Source: Nymphaea colorata
Taxonomy: Eukaryota > Streptophyta > Magnoliopsida > Nymphaeales > Nymphaeaceae
Assembly (NCBI RefSeq): GCF_008831285.2
Contig: NC_045146.1
Span: 10,614,972 to 10,678,971 of the forward strand
DNA length: 64,000 nucleotides
Direction of reading: 5' to 3'
Below are positions 11,040-22,982 of the stretch, piece after piece. Made by a program: the position numbers and the translations under genes. Numbering within the stretch: position 1 is the first letter of the stretch; each line of letters opens with the position of its first letter. The notes beneath the pieces are model-generated. The model had not been told where the DNA came from. It did no database searches and saw only the letters and a list, made by a program, of their open reading frames with translations.

Positions 11040-14000
11040 TATGAAAGTTTATGATCCAACTGATCAAGACTGGTTTCCCGATACCAGAACAAGTTCTCAT
11101 GTGACTGATGATCAAGGTAAACTCAAGAGTTGCATTCCCTATAATAGAACTGAAAAAATTATGGTAGGAAATGGTCAACATCTTGATACTACACATATTG
11201 GTACTACTGATATTCATGTGGGCAATCACATGATACCTTTAGACAATGTTCTCGTTATGCCTGATATTAAGAAGAATCTTATTTCTGTTAGCCAACTTAC
11301 TTCTTCTATGCCCTATGTGTTTGAATTCTCTTCCAATTGCTTCTCTATTAAGGACAAGGAGACCAAGGAGGTGATTGAAACGGGATCTAGAGAAGGCGAC
11401 TTATATGCATTCAAGACAAAACCAAAGACCGTGTTCTTCTCAACAAGGTCCCGATCAGCTCCCTTTGAAGTTTGGCATGGACGACTTGGCCATTCACATC
11501 ATAAATATTAGATTTTATGGCTACGAAGAAGTTGATTACTATGACAAGTAATTCGTCTGAATCTTTTATTTGTGCTAGTTGTCAGATGGGGAAGGCATGC
11601 AGACTTCCATTTATTTCTATTGATGATGATTGTGACTCTTTATTTGCTAGGGTTCATTGTGATTTATAGGGACCTGCTTCTATTCCTTTGTGTCAGAATA
11701 TCAAATTTTATGCCTTATTTGTGGATCAATTTTCTAGATACTCTTGGATATATCATCTAAAACGAATATCTGAATCTTTTGCCAAATTCCTTGAGTTTCA
11801 CAAAATGATCCAAACTCAGTTTGATGCCAAGCTAAAAAATTTTTAAAGTGATGAAGGAGGAGAATTTACTAGTATGGCCCTTTTAGACTACTTAAAAGAA
11901 AATGGCATCAAACATAAAAAATCCTGCCCTAAGACGCTTGACCAAAATGGAGTGGTGGAGCGCAAGCATAGATCTGTCACAGAATTGGGTCTTACTATGT
12001 TATTTCAAAGCAACCTTCCAGCTCAGTTTTGGGTCGAAGCATTTTCTACTATTGTATGGCTCATCAATCGGCTTCCTTCACAGGTTTTACATATGCAAAG
12101 TCCATACGAGATTTTATTTAAAAAATGCTCGGATTATTCGTGTCTTCGTGCTTTTGGATCTAGATGTTATCCTTATCTTTGGCGTTATGTAGATCATAAG
12201 TTTCAACCCAAGTCTCTACCATGAGTGTTTGTTGGATATGGCCACCATCATAAGAGGTATAGATGTCTTTATCCTCCCACTGGATGGGTATACATATCTT
12301 GACATGTTGTCTTTGATGAAGCAGTTTTTTCCCTACCAAACTCCCATGTCAACCCCTAGGGCCATCACTACTAATGCCATTTTTTTCTCATTTTCAGACT
12401 CGTCCAAGGACCATCATCTAGAGTCCCAATGCCTAGCACAGATGCATAATAGTGAAGATCCATCTACTATAGAAAACCCAATACCCATAGTCATACTAAA
12501 CACTCCCTTACTTGACCAACCGAGCTCATCGCCATCACCATCCTCTTTGCCATCCACTCATCCTATGATCACTTATTCCAAAGCCGACGTTATCAAACCA
12601 AATCCCAAGTATGCCCTCACTACCACATCCATTCCTAAAGAACCATCCCGCTATTCCCTTGCTCTCAAACAGCCGGGTTGGCATCAAGCTATGAAAGATG
12701 AAATAACTGCTTTACAGGCTAATAACACTAGGGATCTTGTGCCTCGTACTTCAGACATGCATGTGATCGGTTGCCGTTGGGTCTTCAAAACTAAACTCAA
12801 AGGAGATGGGCAGCTTGAAAGACTCAAGGCAAGTCTTGTAGGGCAAACATACACTCAAATCCAAGGTCTGGATTTCTTGGAAACTTTCTCACCAGTGGTA
12901 AAGTTTGCTACTATATGGTTAGTACTCAGTCTAGCGCTTGCATTTGATTGGCCTCTCAAGCAATTAGACGTAAAAAAATGCCTTTCTTAATGGTTATCAA
13001 CGAGAGCTAGTATATATTGAGCAACCTCCCGGGTTTAAAGATCCTTCCAAGCCACATCATGTATGTCGCCTAAATCAAGCTCTCTATGGATTGAAACAAG
13101 CTCTCAGGGCATGGTATGACAGATTTGCTCAATTCTTATCCTCTATGGAATTTGTTGCTAGCATCACTGATCCATCTCTCTTTGTTCGACGGTAAGGCAA
13201 AACAGTCACCATTTTACTACTGTATGTTGATGACATCATTCTTATAGGAAATTCTTCCTCATTTATGACATCCTTTCTTGCAACCGTCAGCCAACAGTTT
13301 GCTATGACAGATCTTGGGGATCTGAAATACTTCTTGGGGATTCAAGTTGATCGGACTTCATAGGGCTTATTTATGCATCAATCCAAGTATGCTCTCGACA
13401 TTCTCTCTCGAGCACAGATGCAAATGTGTAACACTACGAGCATGCCCATTTCAGCTCATCCTAAGTATGACGATGCTCAAGATCAATCCTACTCAGATCC
13501 GAAAGAGTACCGCAGTCTTGCAGGAGCTCTTCAGTATCTCACCCTCACTAGGCCGGATCTCACTTATGTTGTCAATTACGCATGTCAATTCATGCATGCA
13601 CCAACAATGAAACACTTTCAGCTTTGAAAGCGCATTCTTTGATATATTAGAGGCACTTCGACATATGGAATTCAATTTTTGAAATCCAAAGATTTGACCT
13701 TGAGAGCCTTTTCTGGCGCTGACTGGGCTGTCTGTCCTACTACCATACGCTCCATGTCTGGATACTATACATTCCTTGGTCCAAATCGTATCTCTTGGAG
13801 TTCTAAGAAGCAACCAATGGTGGCTTGCTCATCGTGTGAGGCAGAATATCGTGCACTTGATGGAGCTACTGCAGAGATTAAATGGATTACATTTATTCTT
13901 CAAGACATTGGTGTATATCTCTCCAAAGCTCCAATTCTTCTTTGTGATAATATCTCTGTTCTATATACTACCATCAAACCTGCCTTTCATTCTTGCATGA

Positions 14001-14221
14001 AACATTTAGAGCTTGATTATCATTTTGTTTGTGAGCAAGTAGCATTGGGTAACATGGAAACTGAATTTGTTACAACTGAAGGTCAGCTCGCTGTTCTCTT
14101 CACTAAGCCACTGCCACAACACCGTCACCACTTTCTCATTCGACATGTAGGAGTTCGTCAGCCACCTTACCTTCAGTTGAGGGGGAATGATAATACACAA
14201 AAGGAGGATGCTAACACATGA
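11040..14221 (+). pseudogene. Copia pol: protease, integrase, RT, RNase H
   Basis: Polyprotein remnant. The protease active site near 11080 reads DTRTSSHVT, where the family has DTGASSHMT, so a catalytic glycine is lost. A GAG_pre-integrase block (VWHGRLGHSHHK) lies near 11470. The integrase core spans about 11560-12220, with DQNGVVERKHR near 11940. The RT starts with IGCRWVFKTKLKGDG near 12770 and has the catalytic YVDD at 13223-13234. RNase H (SGADWAVCPTTIRSMSGY, CEAEYRAL) runs 13679-14170. Stops and shifts separate these blocks, for example near 11510, 11670, 11845, 12224, 12990 and 13620. Confidence 0.9.
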
Positions 14222-14705
14222 AATCAGCAACCGACGCCAGCTCTTTCCATTTCTCATGCATCAGCTCATCAGCAACCGATGTCCTCCTCTAACACACCAG
14301 CTCATCACCAACCGACGCCCCCTCCAACAGCTCTCACTCTTTCCATTGATAAGGCACCAGCTCACGCACAAGAGAAACTGATGCCCTCCACCTTTCATGC
14401 ACAAGAAAAACCATCCATCTCTCCAGCTCATAACGTTCCAACATCATTAGGTGCAAGAGATAAAGATGATGACAATGGAAAGAAGATCCATCTGTTTAAA
14501 CAAGAGTGAGATTTAAGGAAGCAAAATTATAGATGGAAAAGAGCACAGAAAATGGCGTGTGACTTGAATTGAAATTCATTTGTAAAAACTATGTAAATCC
14601 CATATGAAATGGAACCAGTCCACTGAAAATTTCTAGGACTGAGATCGTGGAGTAGGATTATTCCGAACCACGTTGAAATTATTTTCTCATCCTCTTTCTT
14701 TCTCA
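14188..14705 (+). repeat. 3' LTR of the Copia element
   Basis: Matches 9465-10016 with scattered substitutions and one fewer 36-bp unit. It is preceded by the polypurine tract at 14176-14186 and followed by LINE sequence. Confidence 0.92.
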
Positions 14706-15630
14706 TTCCCCTTCTTGTGGGAAATATGATGGAAGGGCTGTGCAGGGAGCTAGTGGCCAACTTTGAGAAGAAACTCTGACGCTAGAAAGCACAACTCCTC
14801 CCACATAGTGGTAGACTTTTTTTTTGGGATAAAATTCAACCTATTGTGAATGGTGCTATATTGGATGATGCCATTCAATTTTGAAAGTCAACCTTGAGGC
14901 AGCTTGCAAAATGCATGAGATTCCAGTTCAATGGGTGGGTTAGGCATGAAATGCTTAGAGGATTGGAACACAGCATACTTGGCCAGTAGCTTGTGTACTA
15001 TTTCGATAACAATGGAGTCTTGTGGGACTGGTTCGACCTCAAATATCTTAGGAACAAAAAGAGTATATGGGTGATGGGTAAACCATGGATAGAGCTATGG
15101 GGAGAGAGTCCTCTCCACAATGTAATTAGGGGAATGGATTATACGAGGCTCTATCCATATCCGACCGCCACTATAGCAAATGCTAACAATTGTACAAACC
15201 TTGTCAAACAACTTGCCCCTCGTGCTGCTAAAGCTTTGAGAAGAATCACCCTAGTAGAGAAGGACGAATAAGATCCATTGGCAGAGAGGCACCCATCAAA
15301 GCATGAAGGCAGGAGATATATGGCAGGTTATTAGGCCTCAAGGCTGACCAGACCAATGAAGAAAGGAGATATGGACAAGCTTGGCTCTAAGCAGGGCAGG
15401 ATGGTTCATATATATAACCCGTGAAGAGTGTTTTCCAACTTGTGATAGGTTGCAAAAAATGGGGCTTCAATTGGCTAATAGATGTAGCCTATGAAAAAAA
15501 GGATCAAGAGAGAAATATTCATGTGCTTATCAAATGCAATGATGCAAGGAAGACTTGGGAGAGAGTGATGAGAAATTTCAAGAAAAAACAAATTCTATGG
15601 CCAAGAGTGTCTGCAGATTCCAGATGGGAG
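14706..15630 (+). pseudogene. LINE reverse transcriptase, part 2 (after Copia)
   Basis: Continues the LINE ORF broken at 9464. It resumes with LLVGNMMEGLCRELVANFEKKL and KAQLLPHSGRL, the thumb region after YLGVPL in plant L1 elements. A zinc-binding zf-RVT-like region follows, with ERNIHVLIKCNDARKTWERVM at about 15511-15570. Stops and frameshifts are frequent. It is cut again at 15630 by a MITE. Confidence 0.75.
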
Positions 15631-16038
15631 TGGGGCTGTCAATGGATCGAATTCAGATCGGATATATCCTTAATCATATCCACTTTTTTGGATATTCACA
15701 TATTTGGATTCGAATTCGAATAAAAGAAGTCATATCCGAATCTGAAATCCGATTTTACAGTCCCAAACCTATCAGAATCCAAATTTTAAACCAGATTTTG
15801 GCAATTTTCAAAATTTAATAGCATTAGATACATGATATTTGTCTAAAAATGAATCTGATCCGAACCTGTATCCAAATCTGATTGGGTATTTATGTATATC
15901 CGAATCCGAATTCAATCGGATGCCATTTATTAAATCTGATATGATTTCTTAATCGGATATTGATTTTTTTTCCATATCTGATTTTTTCGAATTGGATCGG
16001 TCAGATATCCTATTCAAATTGGATATATTGACATCCCT
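15631..16038. mobile_element. hAT-like MITE of about 408 bp
   Basis: Short non-autonomous DNA transposon with no coding capacity. The left end is TGGGGCTGTCAATGGATC and the right end in reverse complement is AGGGATGTCAATATATCC, giving imperfect terminal inverted repeats. It is flanked by AGATGGGAG (15622-15630) and AGATTGGAG (16039-16047), a near-perfect 8-9 bp target duplication as made by hAT transposases. The interior is AT-rich with many GAATCCGAATTC-like motifs. A related copy lies at 59.27-59.67 kb. It interrupts the LINE ORF. Confidence 0.8.
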
Positions 16039-16280
16039 AGATTGGAGACAAGCTCGTTCCAAGGAAAAGTGGCTTTCAAAATGCTGGCTCATCTCCTTCC
16101 ATGTAGTTTGCTGGTGCTTGTGGTGGGGGAGAAACAAGGCAGGGCATGAGGAAAGTGGGTCGATGACAAGCCATACCATGGCAAGAAGTGTGTGGAAATA
16201 TTGCTAAGAAGCTTAGAAAGCCATAGACTGGTCAGATCAAGAAAAGGGGCTGGTTAATATTTGGAGTACCGTAGAATTAT
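16039..16280 (+). pseudogene. LINE C-terminal region, part 3
   Basis: Reads WLSKCWLISFHVVCWCLWWGRNKAGHEES in one frame (shown here as the key run WCLWWGRNKAGHEES). This matches the W-x-x-RN region at the C-terminus of plant L1 ORF2 proteins. It is colinear with the LINE before the MITE. The end near 16280 is approximate; no poly-A tail was identified. Confidence 0.65.
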
Positions 16281-17566
16281 AGGTAAGGCTGATAGGATGG
16301 AATATAATGATCTCAATGATATATAGATTGCTGATTTTTTCAATGGCAGAAGGATCATTGTTGGTTTTGTGAACTCTGCCAAAAATCATGGTAACTCCTG
16401 TAAAGACTTTGACATGAGAGAAGGAGGAGATGAGGCAGATTGGTGTGTGCTCTTGAGTGGGGTAAAATCATGCTACTAACCCAGATGGGCCCCATCCAAG
16501 TGAGATCAACTTCCATTGGATGTTAAAGAAGACTAAAGAATATGCTTGCTGGCAGGCAGGGATGGCCAAGAAGAAGAAGTCACTTCAGATGCACTAGTGG
16601 TAGACTAGTGGTTTCATATGGTCTTCTGTGTCACTAGCAGAAAAGTGATGACATGTAGGGAGCAGGTAAGTTTGACATCGGGTAATTTTGGCTGCTAAGT
16701 GCATCCTTCATTTGAGGATTTGTGAACCACGTTTCTATGGACTGTCCTTTTGTGTTCTGAATAGGAGTAACAAGTATTGTTAGTAGCATCTCTTCATAAT
16801 TTTCCAGTAAAAATTTTCTTTTGATGTATATATATTTTTGGCAATAAAAGGGAGTCAACTTCAGCAATTTCCATTGGAAGGTCCTCTTTCACTTCACCAT
16901 CAATGAATTCACCCCGGTTCGAAGGCCATGTCAGGATCTCAATCACTGAGAGAGAGACACTCGCATATCGACCATGGCATGTTAGTTCCTAACCTTCTAT
17001 TGGAACTATAATCTCTCTCTCTCTCTCTCTCTCTCTTTGTGTAAGCACACCAGTGATGCATTCTAAGGTCTATGCTTTCTTGTCGTGTCTCAATATTTTT
17101 TTTAGGTTTTACATCTCTATCTCCAAGTATAATATCTCATCCATGATTGCTTTGAGATCAAGGTTTCTTATTGTGCCCCAATCTTTTTTTAAGGTTTTAG
17201 ATTTCATATTTTTCTATTTTTACTCCATAAATAATAACATGAAAAGTTGTAGTTCTTTCAGCAACATCCTTAGTGACATTTTAGAGACCAAGTTCCATCC
17301 ACCTATTTAACACTTCAGATGCCTATAGAAAAGAAAACTGTCTCAAAGACGCAATTCATCATATAGCATCTTTAGTACTCTTTCAGCCATTTTTAGTTTA
17401 TTTTTGGATGATAAGATCTGAGCATTCAATTTACTTTTTACTTGCATTGGAAACTCAAATGATCATAATTCATTGGCTCAAATTCTTTGCATCATCATGA
17501 TATATATAATATGAAAACATTGATTAGCTAAAATTTAGTTTATTGAATTATGTGATAGTTTGTGAT
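16281..17566. other. No gene recognised; contains a (CT)13 microsatellite
   Basis: No domain or splice-linked coding sequence was recognised on either strand. A (CT)n microsatellite spans about 17012-17036. The rest is AT-rich, ordinary intergenic sequence. Confidence 0.5.
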
Positions 17567-17985
17567 TGTTCCCTTGTGTCGTGTTTGTATAGTCATCCTT
17601 TGCTTTTTATTGTATTTGCTTTGTTTATGTTGAGTCTTGGTGTAAGCTCGAATGTTCACCTGTGTCGGAGCACCATCCCAAAACCGGCCCTAAGTGTAAG
17701 ATTGAGATTCCTTGTTTTGGTTGGTCGGCATGGGAATTCTGTAAGCGGCTTCGGCCATCCTTTGTAACTAAAGTGGAAAAGCTTACTTGCTTTCACTCGT
17801 GATGTATTCAACTGTTTAAGTGAATATATTGCGAGTTTTCTTTCCACACTCTTTTTGTACTTTGTGTCTTGAGTTTTCCAACAAAGCATTCAAGTAATCT
17901 ATGCCCACTTGAACAAGGCGAAGGCTTGCGGCTTACTGGCGAGAGTTTGCCATGCCGCATGATTCGAAAGAGTCGGCCTGTGACA
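17567..17985 (+). repeat. 5' LTR of the gypsy element
   Basis: Direct repeat of 22564-22977 with roughly 20-30 differences by eye, which points to an old insertion. Confidence 0.95.
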
Positions 17986-17987
17986 GC

Positions 17988-18001
17988 TGGTATCAGAGCC
18001 C
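17988..18001 (+). other. Gypsy primer-binding site (tRNA-iMet)
   Basis: TGGTATCAGAGCCC, two bases after the LTR end. It is complementary to the 3' end of initiator tRNA-Met, the usual primer of plant chromoviruses. Confidence 0.93.
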
Positions 18002-18081
18002 AGATTCTGCTCAATCTGGGGATGCGATCGGAGAGTCGGTGTAGAACTTCACGCCAACTTGCTGTTGTGGAGGAGGACACC

Positions 18082-21000
18082 ATGGCATTACAATACAATC
18101 TGCGAGGTGCCAAAGGCAAGGAACCGACCCATCCAGAGGAGACAAGCCCGGCCCATGACCAGGGAAACCTGGAGGAGACAGTGAATCAGTTGGTCGCAGA
18201 TGTGGCCACCCAAGAGTAAGCCCTCGGCTTTGCTGCCGAAACCTTTAAGGGATTCAAGGAAGAGATGAAGTTGATGCGGGAACAAATGGCCGAGTCAGTG
18301 GCTATGAACCGATCACTCTCTGACTTGGTGAAGACCCTACAGGACGAAGTCACCGGACTTCGGGCTTCAAACCAGAGACTGCAATGTACTAATTCAGAAA
18401 GTAGTAGTCAAGATAGGACCAGTAGGGTCGACGTTCAACGTCTGGCGAAGTACAGTGGTAGCCGGGATGCCAGGGCGATCGACAACTTTCTGTTCCAAGT
18501 TGACTACTACCTGGACTTGCAGAACATAGTAGAAGAGGACTTGAAGATCAAGACCACATCGATGTTGTTATAGGGAGATGCTATGGTTTGGTGGAGGCAG
18601 AAAATGCTTGACATTAATGATGGGGACTGCATGATTCGTACTTTCGATGACTTTCGTAAGCAGTTGAAGGGATACTTCATGCCCGTGGATGCTGAAAGAC
18701 ATACTTATTAGTAGGTTGCAAACCTAAAGCAGATAGGTGCCTTGAAAGATTACATCAGGGCCTGCCAAAAGGTTATGTTGGACGTACCTATGATGCTAGA
18801 AAAAGATAAACTTCACTGGTTCATCATACGGCTCCAATCTTGGGCCCAAGCCGACATGGAGAGATCGAATCCAGAGACTTTGGAACAAGCGTATGTGGCA
18901 GCTGAGCGCTTGGCCGACACCCAACGCAAAAGCTACACTGATACCTTCAAGTCTACGAAGAAGTCCGACCACGGCGGTAAGAGAGAGGAACGGCGAGACA
19001 ACAAGAATGAATCGTCGACCCAGAAGCCAACCGAGAGAAAGCCCTTCTTTTGCAAGGACTACATTGTGCCACCAAGAGAAGTGACTTGTTGGGTCTGCGG
19101 AGGAAAGCACCAGGTGCGCGTCTGCCCAAAACGTGTGAGACCTACCGAGCAGGCCAATGCTGCAAGGGCCACCGAAGGCGAGACCGAAGAGGGGCAAACA
19201 TGGATGGGTGCCGCCCAAACGATCAATGCTGTCCAAAGTCACACAGTGTCTAGCAGTTTGGTGAACAAGGAGCTGATGTACCTAGACGTCACTCTGAATG
19301 GAATGTCTACTGTTGCAATGGTAGACTCCAGGGCAACTCATAACTTCGTCTCAAGAGAGGAGGCAGAGCGAGTGAGATTGAAGCTTGTGCTGTAGCACAG
19401 GACCCTTAAAATGGTGAACTCTAAAGCCAAGCCCATCCTAGGAGAAGTGAAGGGTGTAACAGTTCAGATTGAAGGCTGGACGGGAGTCACCAACTTCTCC
19501 ATAGTACCCTTGGACGATTTCAAGGTGATTCTTGGGATGGAGTTCCTTAGAGGCCAGAATGCAATGATGTTGCTGAAGTTCAACACATTGACGTTGTCGG
19601 CAATGCAACTGAAGAAGGGCATGCATCATGGGGAACAAACATTCCTTGTGGCTGTGCCTCTACAAGAAGATGACCCTCAGCCGAGAGTCATTCCCCCAGG
19701 GCTAGCCCCTGTCCTGAAGTAGTTCGAGGGAGTGATGCCCCCCAAGCTGCCCAAACGCCTACCTCCCAGGCGTGAAATTAATCACAAGATTGACTTGGTT
19801 CTCGGAGCCAAGCCACCAGCTATGGTCCCCTACAGAATGGGACTGGCCGAACTGAAGGAGCTGTAGAAGCAACTTAACAACATGCTTGAGTCAGGGATCA
19901 TCCGTCCCTCTAATGCACCCTTCCGAGCCCCTGTATTGTTCCAAACAAAGCATGATGGCTCCAAGAGACTCTGTGTGGATTACCGCTCTTTGAATAAAGT
20001 GACAGTGAAGAACAAGTATCTATTGCCTTTGATTGCGGACTTGTTCAACCAGCTAGGCAAGGTGAGGATCTTTTCGAAGTTGGACCTTCCTTTCGGCTAC
20101 TGGTAGGTCAAGATCATAGAAGGTGATGAACCGAAGACTACTTGCATCACCCACTATAGAGCGTATGAGTTCCTAGTCATGTCATTCGGGTTGACGAATG
20201 CCCCCGCGACTTTCTCGACTCTCATGAACAAGATATTCTATCCTCACATTGACAAATTTGTGGTAGTATACCTTGATGACATTGTGGTCTTTAGCAGCGA
20301 CCAAGAGGAGAACGTCGGTCACTTGAGGACGGTGTTCCAAGTACTCAAAGAAAATGATCTCTATGTGAAGAAGGAGAAATGTCTCTTTGGCCAACGAGAG
20401 ATCAGTTTTCTCGGCCATATTGTAGGAGATGGCCAGCTGCGAATGGACTCAGAGAAAGTGAAAGTTGTCAAAGATTGGAAGTCGCCCTCAAATGTGCCTG
20501 AATTGCGGTCCTTTCATGGGTTAACCAATTACTATGGGCGGTTCATCACAAGGTACTCCTTGATAGAGGCACACCTCAAGGACTTGCTAAAAAAGAATAG
20601 GTTATGGATTTGGACTCAGTTCGCCCAATATGCCTTTAAAGGCTTGAAGCGTGCCCTTATACAAGAGCCCATTCTCAGATTGCCAGATCACTCAAAGCCC
20701 TTTAAAGTACACACAAACGCATTGGATTTTGCCATCGGTGGTGTAATAATGCAGGACGGTCATCTGATCGCCTATGAGAGCCGGAAGCTGAAGGACCCAG
20801 AGAAGCGGTACACAATGCATGAACGAGAGATGACCGCCATTGTACATTGCTTGCGCATATGGAGGCATTACCTACTGGGGGCAGAGTTTGTCGTCAAGAT
20901 AGATAATGTCGCCACCAACTACTTCAAGACTCAACAGAAGTTAACTCCGAAGCAGGCTCATTGGCAGGAATTCTTGGCGGAGTTTGATTTTGCTTTAGAG

Positions 21001-22547
21001 TACAAGGTTTGTAAGACCAACGTGGTAGCAGATGCATTGAGTCGAAAGGTAGAATTTGCAGCCTCTCGAGCGGGGACCTCCGAAGCCCAATTGGAGGGTG
21101 CGCTCCTTCGTGAAGGAATGTGGCAGGACTCATCAGCCCAACACTTGGTTGCCTTGGCTGAAGGGGGAAGACTAAAAGATTCTGGCTATGAGATGGATTG
21201 CTCCTCACCAAGGGCGGACGCATTTTCGTGCCGAAGTGGGGCAATCTCTGACGGGAGCTAACAAAGGAGTGCCACGTTACGCTTTGGGCTGGCCATCCAG
21301 GCCAGGAGCGGACTCTGGCCCTTCTCAAATGGGGTAATTATTGGCCCCAGATGTGCGACGATGTGGAGGTATATGTGAAGACCTGCCTCATCTGCCAGTA
21401 GGACATGGGGAGTAACCAGAAGCCTGTCGGCCTGCTCGAGCCTTTTCCTGTTTCGGAGCATCCGTGAGAGAGCATCTCCATGAATTTCATTGTGAGTCTG
21501 CCTAGAGTTGATGGCTACAGCTCTATCTTCGTTGTTGTGGACAGGTTTTTTAAGTATGCCACGTTCATCCCAACCACGAAGGAGAGCCCAGTGGAGAAGA
21601 TGACGAAGATGTTTGTGAAAAACATCGTGAAGTACTGGGGTGTGCCAAAGAGTATTGTGAGCGATCGAGATGCTCACTTCACGGGTAAGTTTTGGCGTGA
21701 AGTGTTTTGGTTGTTTGGCTTAGACTTGTTGTTTTCCACAAGCTTCCACCTGCAGACTGATGGCCAAACCGAACGCATCAATGCCTTGCTGGAACAGTAC
21801 CTGCAGCACTTTGTCAGCGCCAACCAGAAAAACTATTCGATGTTGCCCAATTCTATTACAACCTGTAAAAGAGTGAGTCTTCAGGCCACAGTCCCTTCGA
21901 AGCAGCCACCAGACAGCAACCATTGATGCCTCACACTCTTGCTGCCCAAGAGAAGGGAAGACCCAGCTTCGCCTACCAGTTCGTTAGAGACTTGCAAGAA
22001 CAGATGGAGGTAGCTAAGGCGTTCTTGCACAATGCCGCCAAAAAGATGAAGAAATGGGCTGACAAGAATCGGAGACCTGCTGAGTTTCGAGTGGGACCAA
22101 GTTCTTGTCAAACTATACCCAAACCACTTGGGTATCTTTCGTGGATGACACCGAACACTGATCCAGAAGTATGAAGGGCCGTTTATTGTGGTCAAGAGGA
22201 TTGGGAAGCTAGCATACAAGTTAGACTTGCCGCCAGACTTCAAGGTGCATTTTGTGTTTCATGTCTACAACCTCAAGCCCTTCTATGCCGATGATGAAGA
22301 CCCAGAGAGAAGCCAGCCGCGGTGAGAACCGATCTTGCAACGAGCTCCTTCGACCCGAAAGGGCCACCGATAGTTGGACCAGATCGTTCGACACAAAGTT
22401 AACTACCTTGGCGAACCAAAGTGATACTTGGTCAAGTGGGTAGATGACGAACAACCAACATGGGAGTATGCCTTTTGTTTGAAGCGAAGCCATCCAGAAG
22501 AAGTCAGGATCTACCACGAAGCTGCTAGTACTGGGGATGGCGCTTGA
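18082..22547 (+). pseudogene. Chromovirus gag-pol with chromodomain-like tail
   Basis: Single gag-pol frame starting at ATG 18082 (MALQYNLRGAKGKEP). Gag core about 18420-18900. CCHC knuckle CWVCGGKHQVRVC at 19087-19125. Protease site DSRATHNF near 19324 (family DSGATHNF, so the glycine is lost). RT with [17 protein letters not shown] near 19970 and catalytic YLDD at 20269-20280. RNase H about 20690-21040, with HTNALDFAIGG where HTDASDFAIGG is usual. Integrase about 21280-21930 with the zinc-binding HPGQERTLALL...CLIC block and DDE core. The C-terminal YLVKWVDDEQPTWE is chromodomain-like. Ends at TGA 22545. Stops at 18217, 18571, 18709, 18712, 19393, 19720, 19864, 20104, 21249, 21399, 21465, 22323 and 22422; frameshifts near 21.19, 21.84 and 22.1 kb. 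Confidence 0.93.
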
Positions 22548-22563
22548 TTTAAAGGGGGGAGCC

Positions 22564-22977
22564 TGTTCCCTTGTGCCGTGTCTATATAGTCATCCTTTGC
22601 TTTTGCTGTATTTGCTTTGTTTATGTTGAGTCTTGGTGTAAGCTCGAATGTTCACCTGTGTCAGAGCACGCTCCCACGGCCCCAAGTGTAAGATTGTGAT
22701 TCCTTGTTTTGGATGGTCGGCATGAGAATTCTGTAAGCGGTTTCGGCCATCCTTTGTAAGTAAAGTGTAAAAGTTTACTTGCTTTCCCTCGTGATGTACT
22801 CAACTGTTTAAGTGAATATATTACGAGTTTTCTTTCCACACTCTTTGTGTACTTTGTGTCTTGAGTTTTCTAACAAAGCGTTCAAGTGATCTGCGCCCAC
22901 TTGAACAAGGCGAAGACTTGCGGCTTACTGGCAAGAGTTTGCCGCGCCGCACGGTCCAAAGGAGTCGGCCCGTGACA
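22564..22977 (+). repeat. 3' LTR of the gypsy element
   Basis: Follows the polypurine tract at 22549-22563 and ends CCGTGACA before the GTGAT target duplication. Confidence 0.95.
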
Positions 22978-22982
22978 GTGAT

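Larger units (their letters stand above)
9465..14705 (+). mobile_element. Complete Ty1/Copia LTR retrotransposon (5.2 kb)
   Basis: LTRs (552 and 518 bp) start TGATAATRCACAAAAGG and end TCTCA. A tRNA-Met primer-binding site follows the first, and a polypurine tract (GTTGAGGGGGA) precedes the second. The order gag, zinc knuckle, protease, integrase, reverse transcriptase, RNase H is that of Copia. It sits inside the LINE: flanks GAGTTCCC/T and TTCCCCTT rebuild the LINE's V-P-L codons and suggest a 5-bp TTCCC target duplication. Many stops and frameshifts show it is dead. An Ale/Retrofit-like lineage is a guess from the gag. Confidence 0.93.
17567..22977 (+). mobile_element. Complete Ty3/gypsy chromovirus-type retrotransposon (5.4 kb)
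   Basis: Both LTRs (419 and 414 bp) start TGTTCCCTTGTG and end GTGACA. They are flanked by a perfect 5-bp target duplication, GTGAT (17562-17566 and 22978-22982). A tRNA-iMet primer-binding site and a TTTAAAGGGGGGAG polypurine tract are in place. Inside is one gag-pol frame with a chromodomain-like C-terminus. Small size and short LTRs fit the Reina or Galadriel chromovirus clades (inference). It is non-functional: about a dozen stops and roughly three frameshifts. Confidence 0.95.

Noticed and set aside
17656-18285. Minus-strand ORFs over the gypsy 5' LTR and gag
   Set aside because: They run through LTR and antisense gag and resemble no protein.
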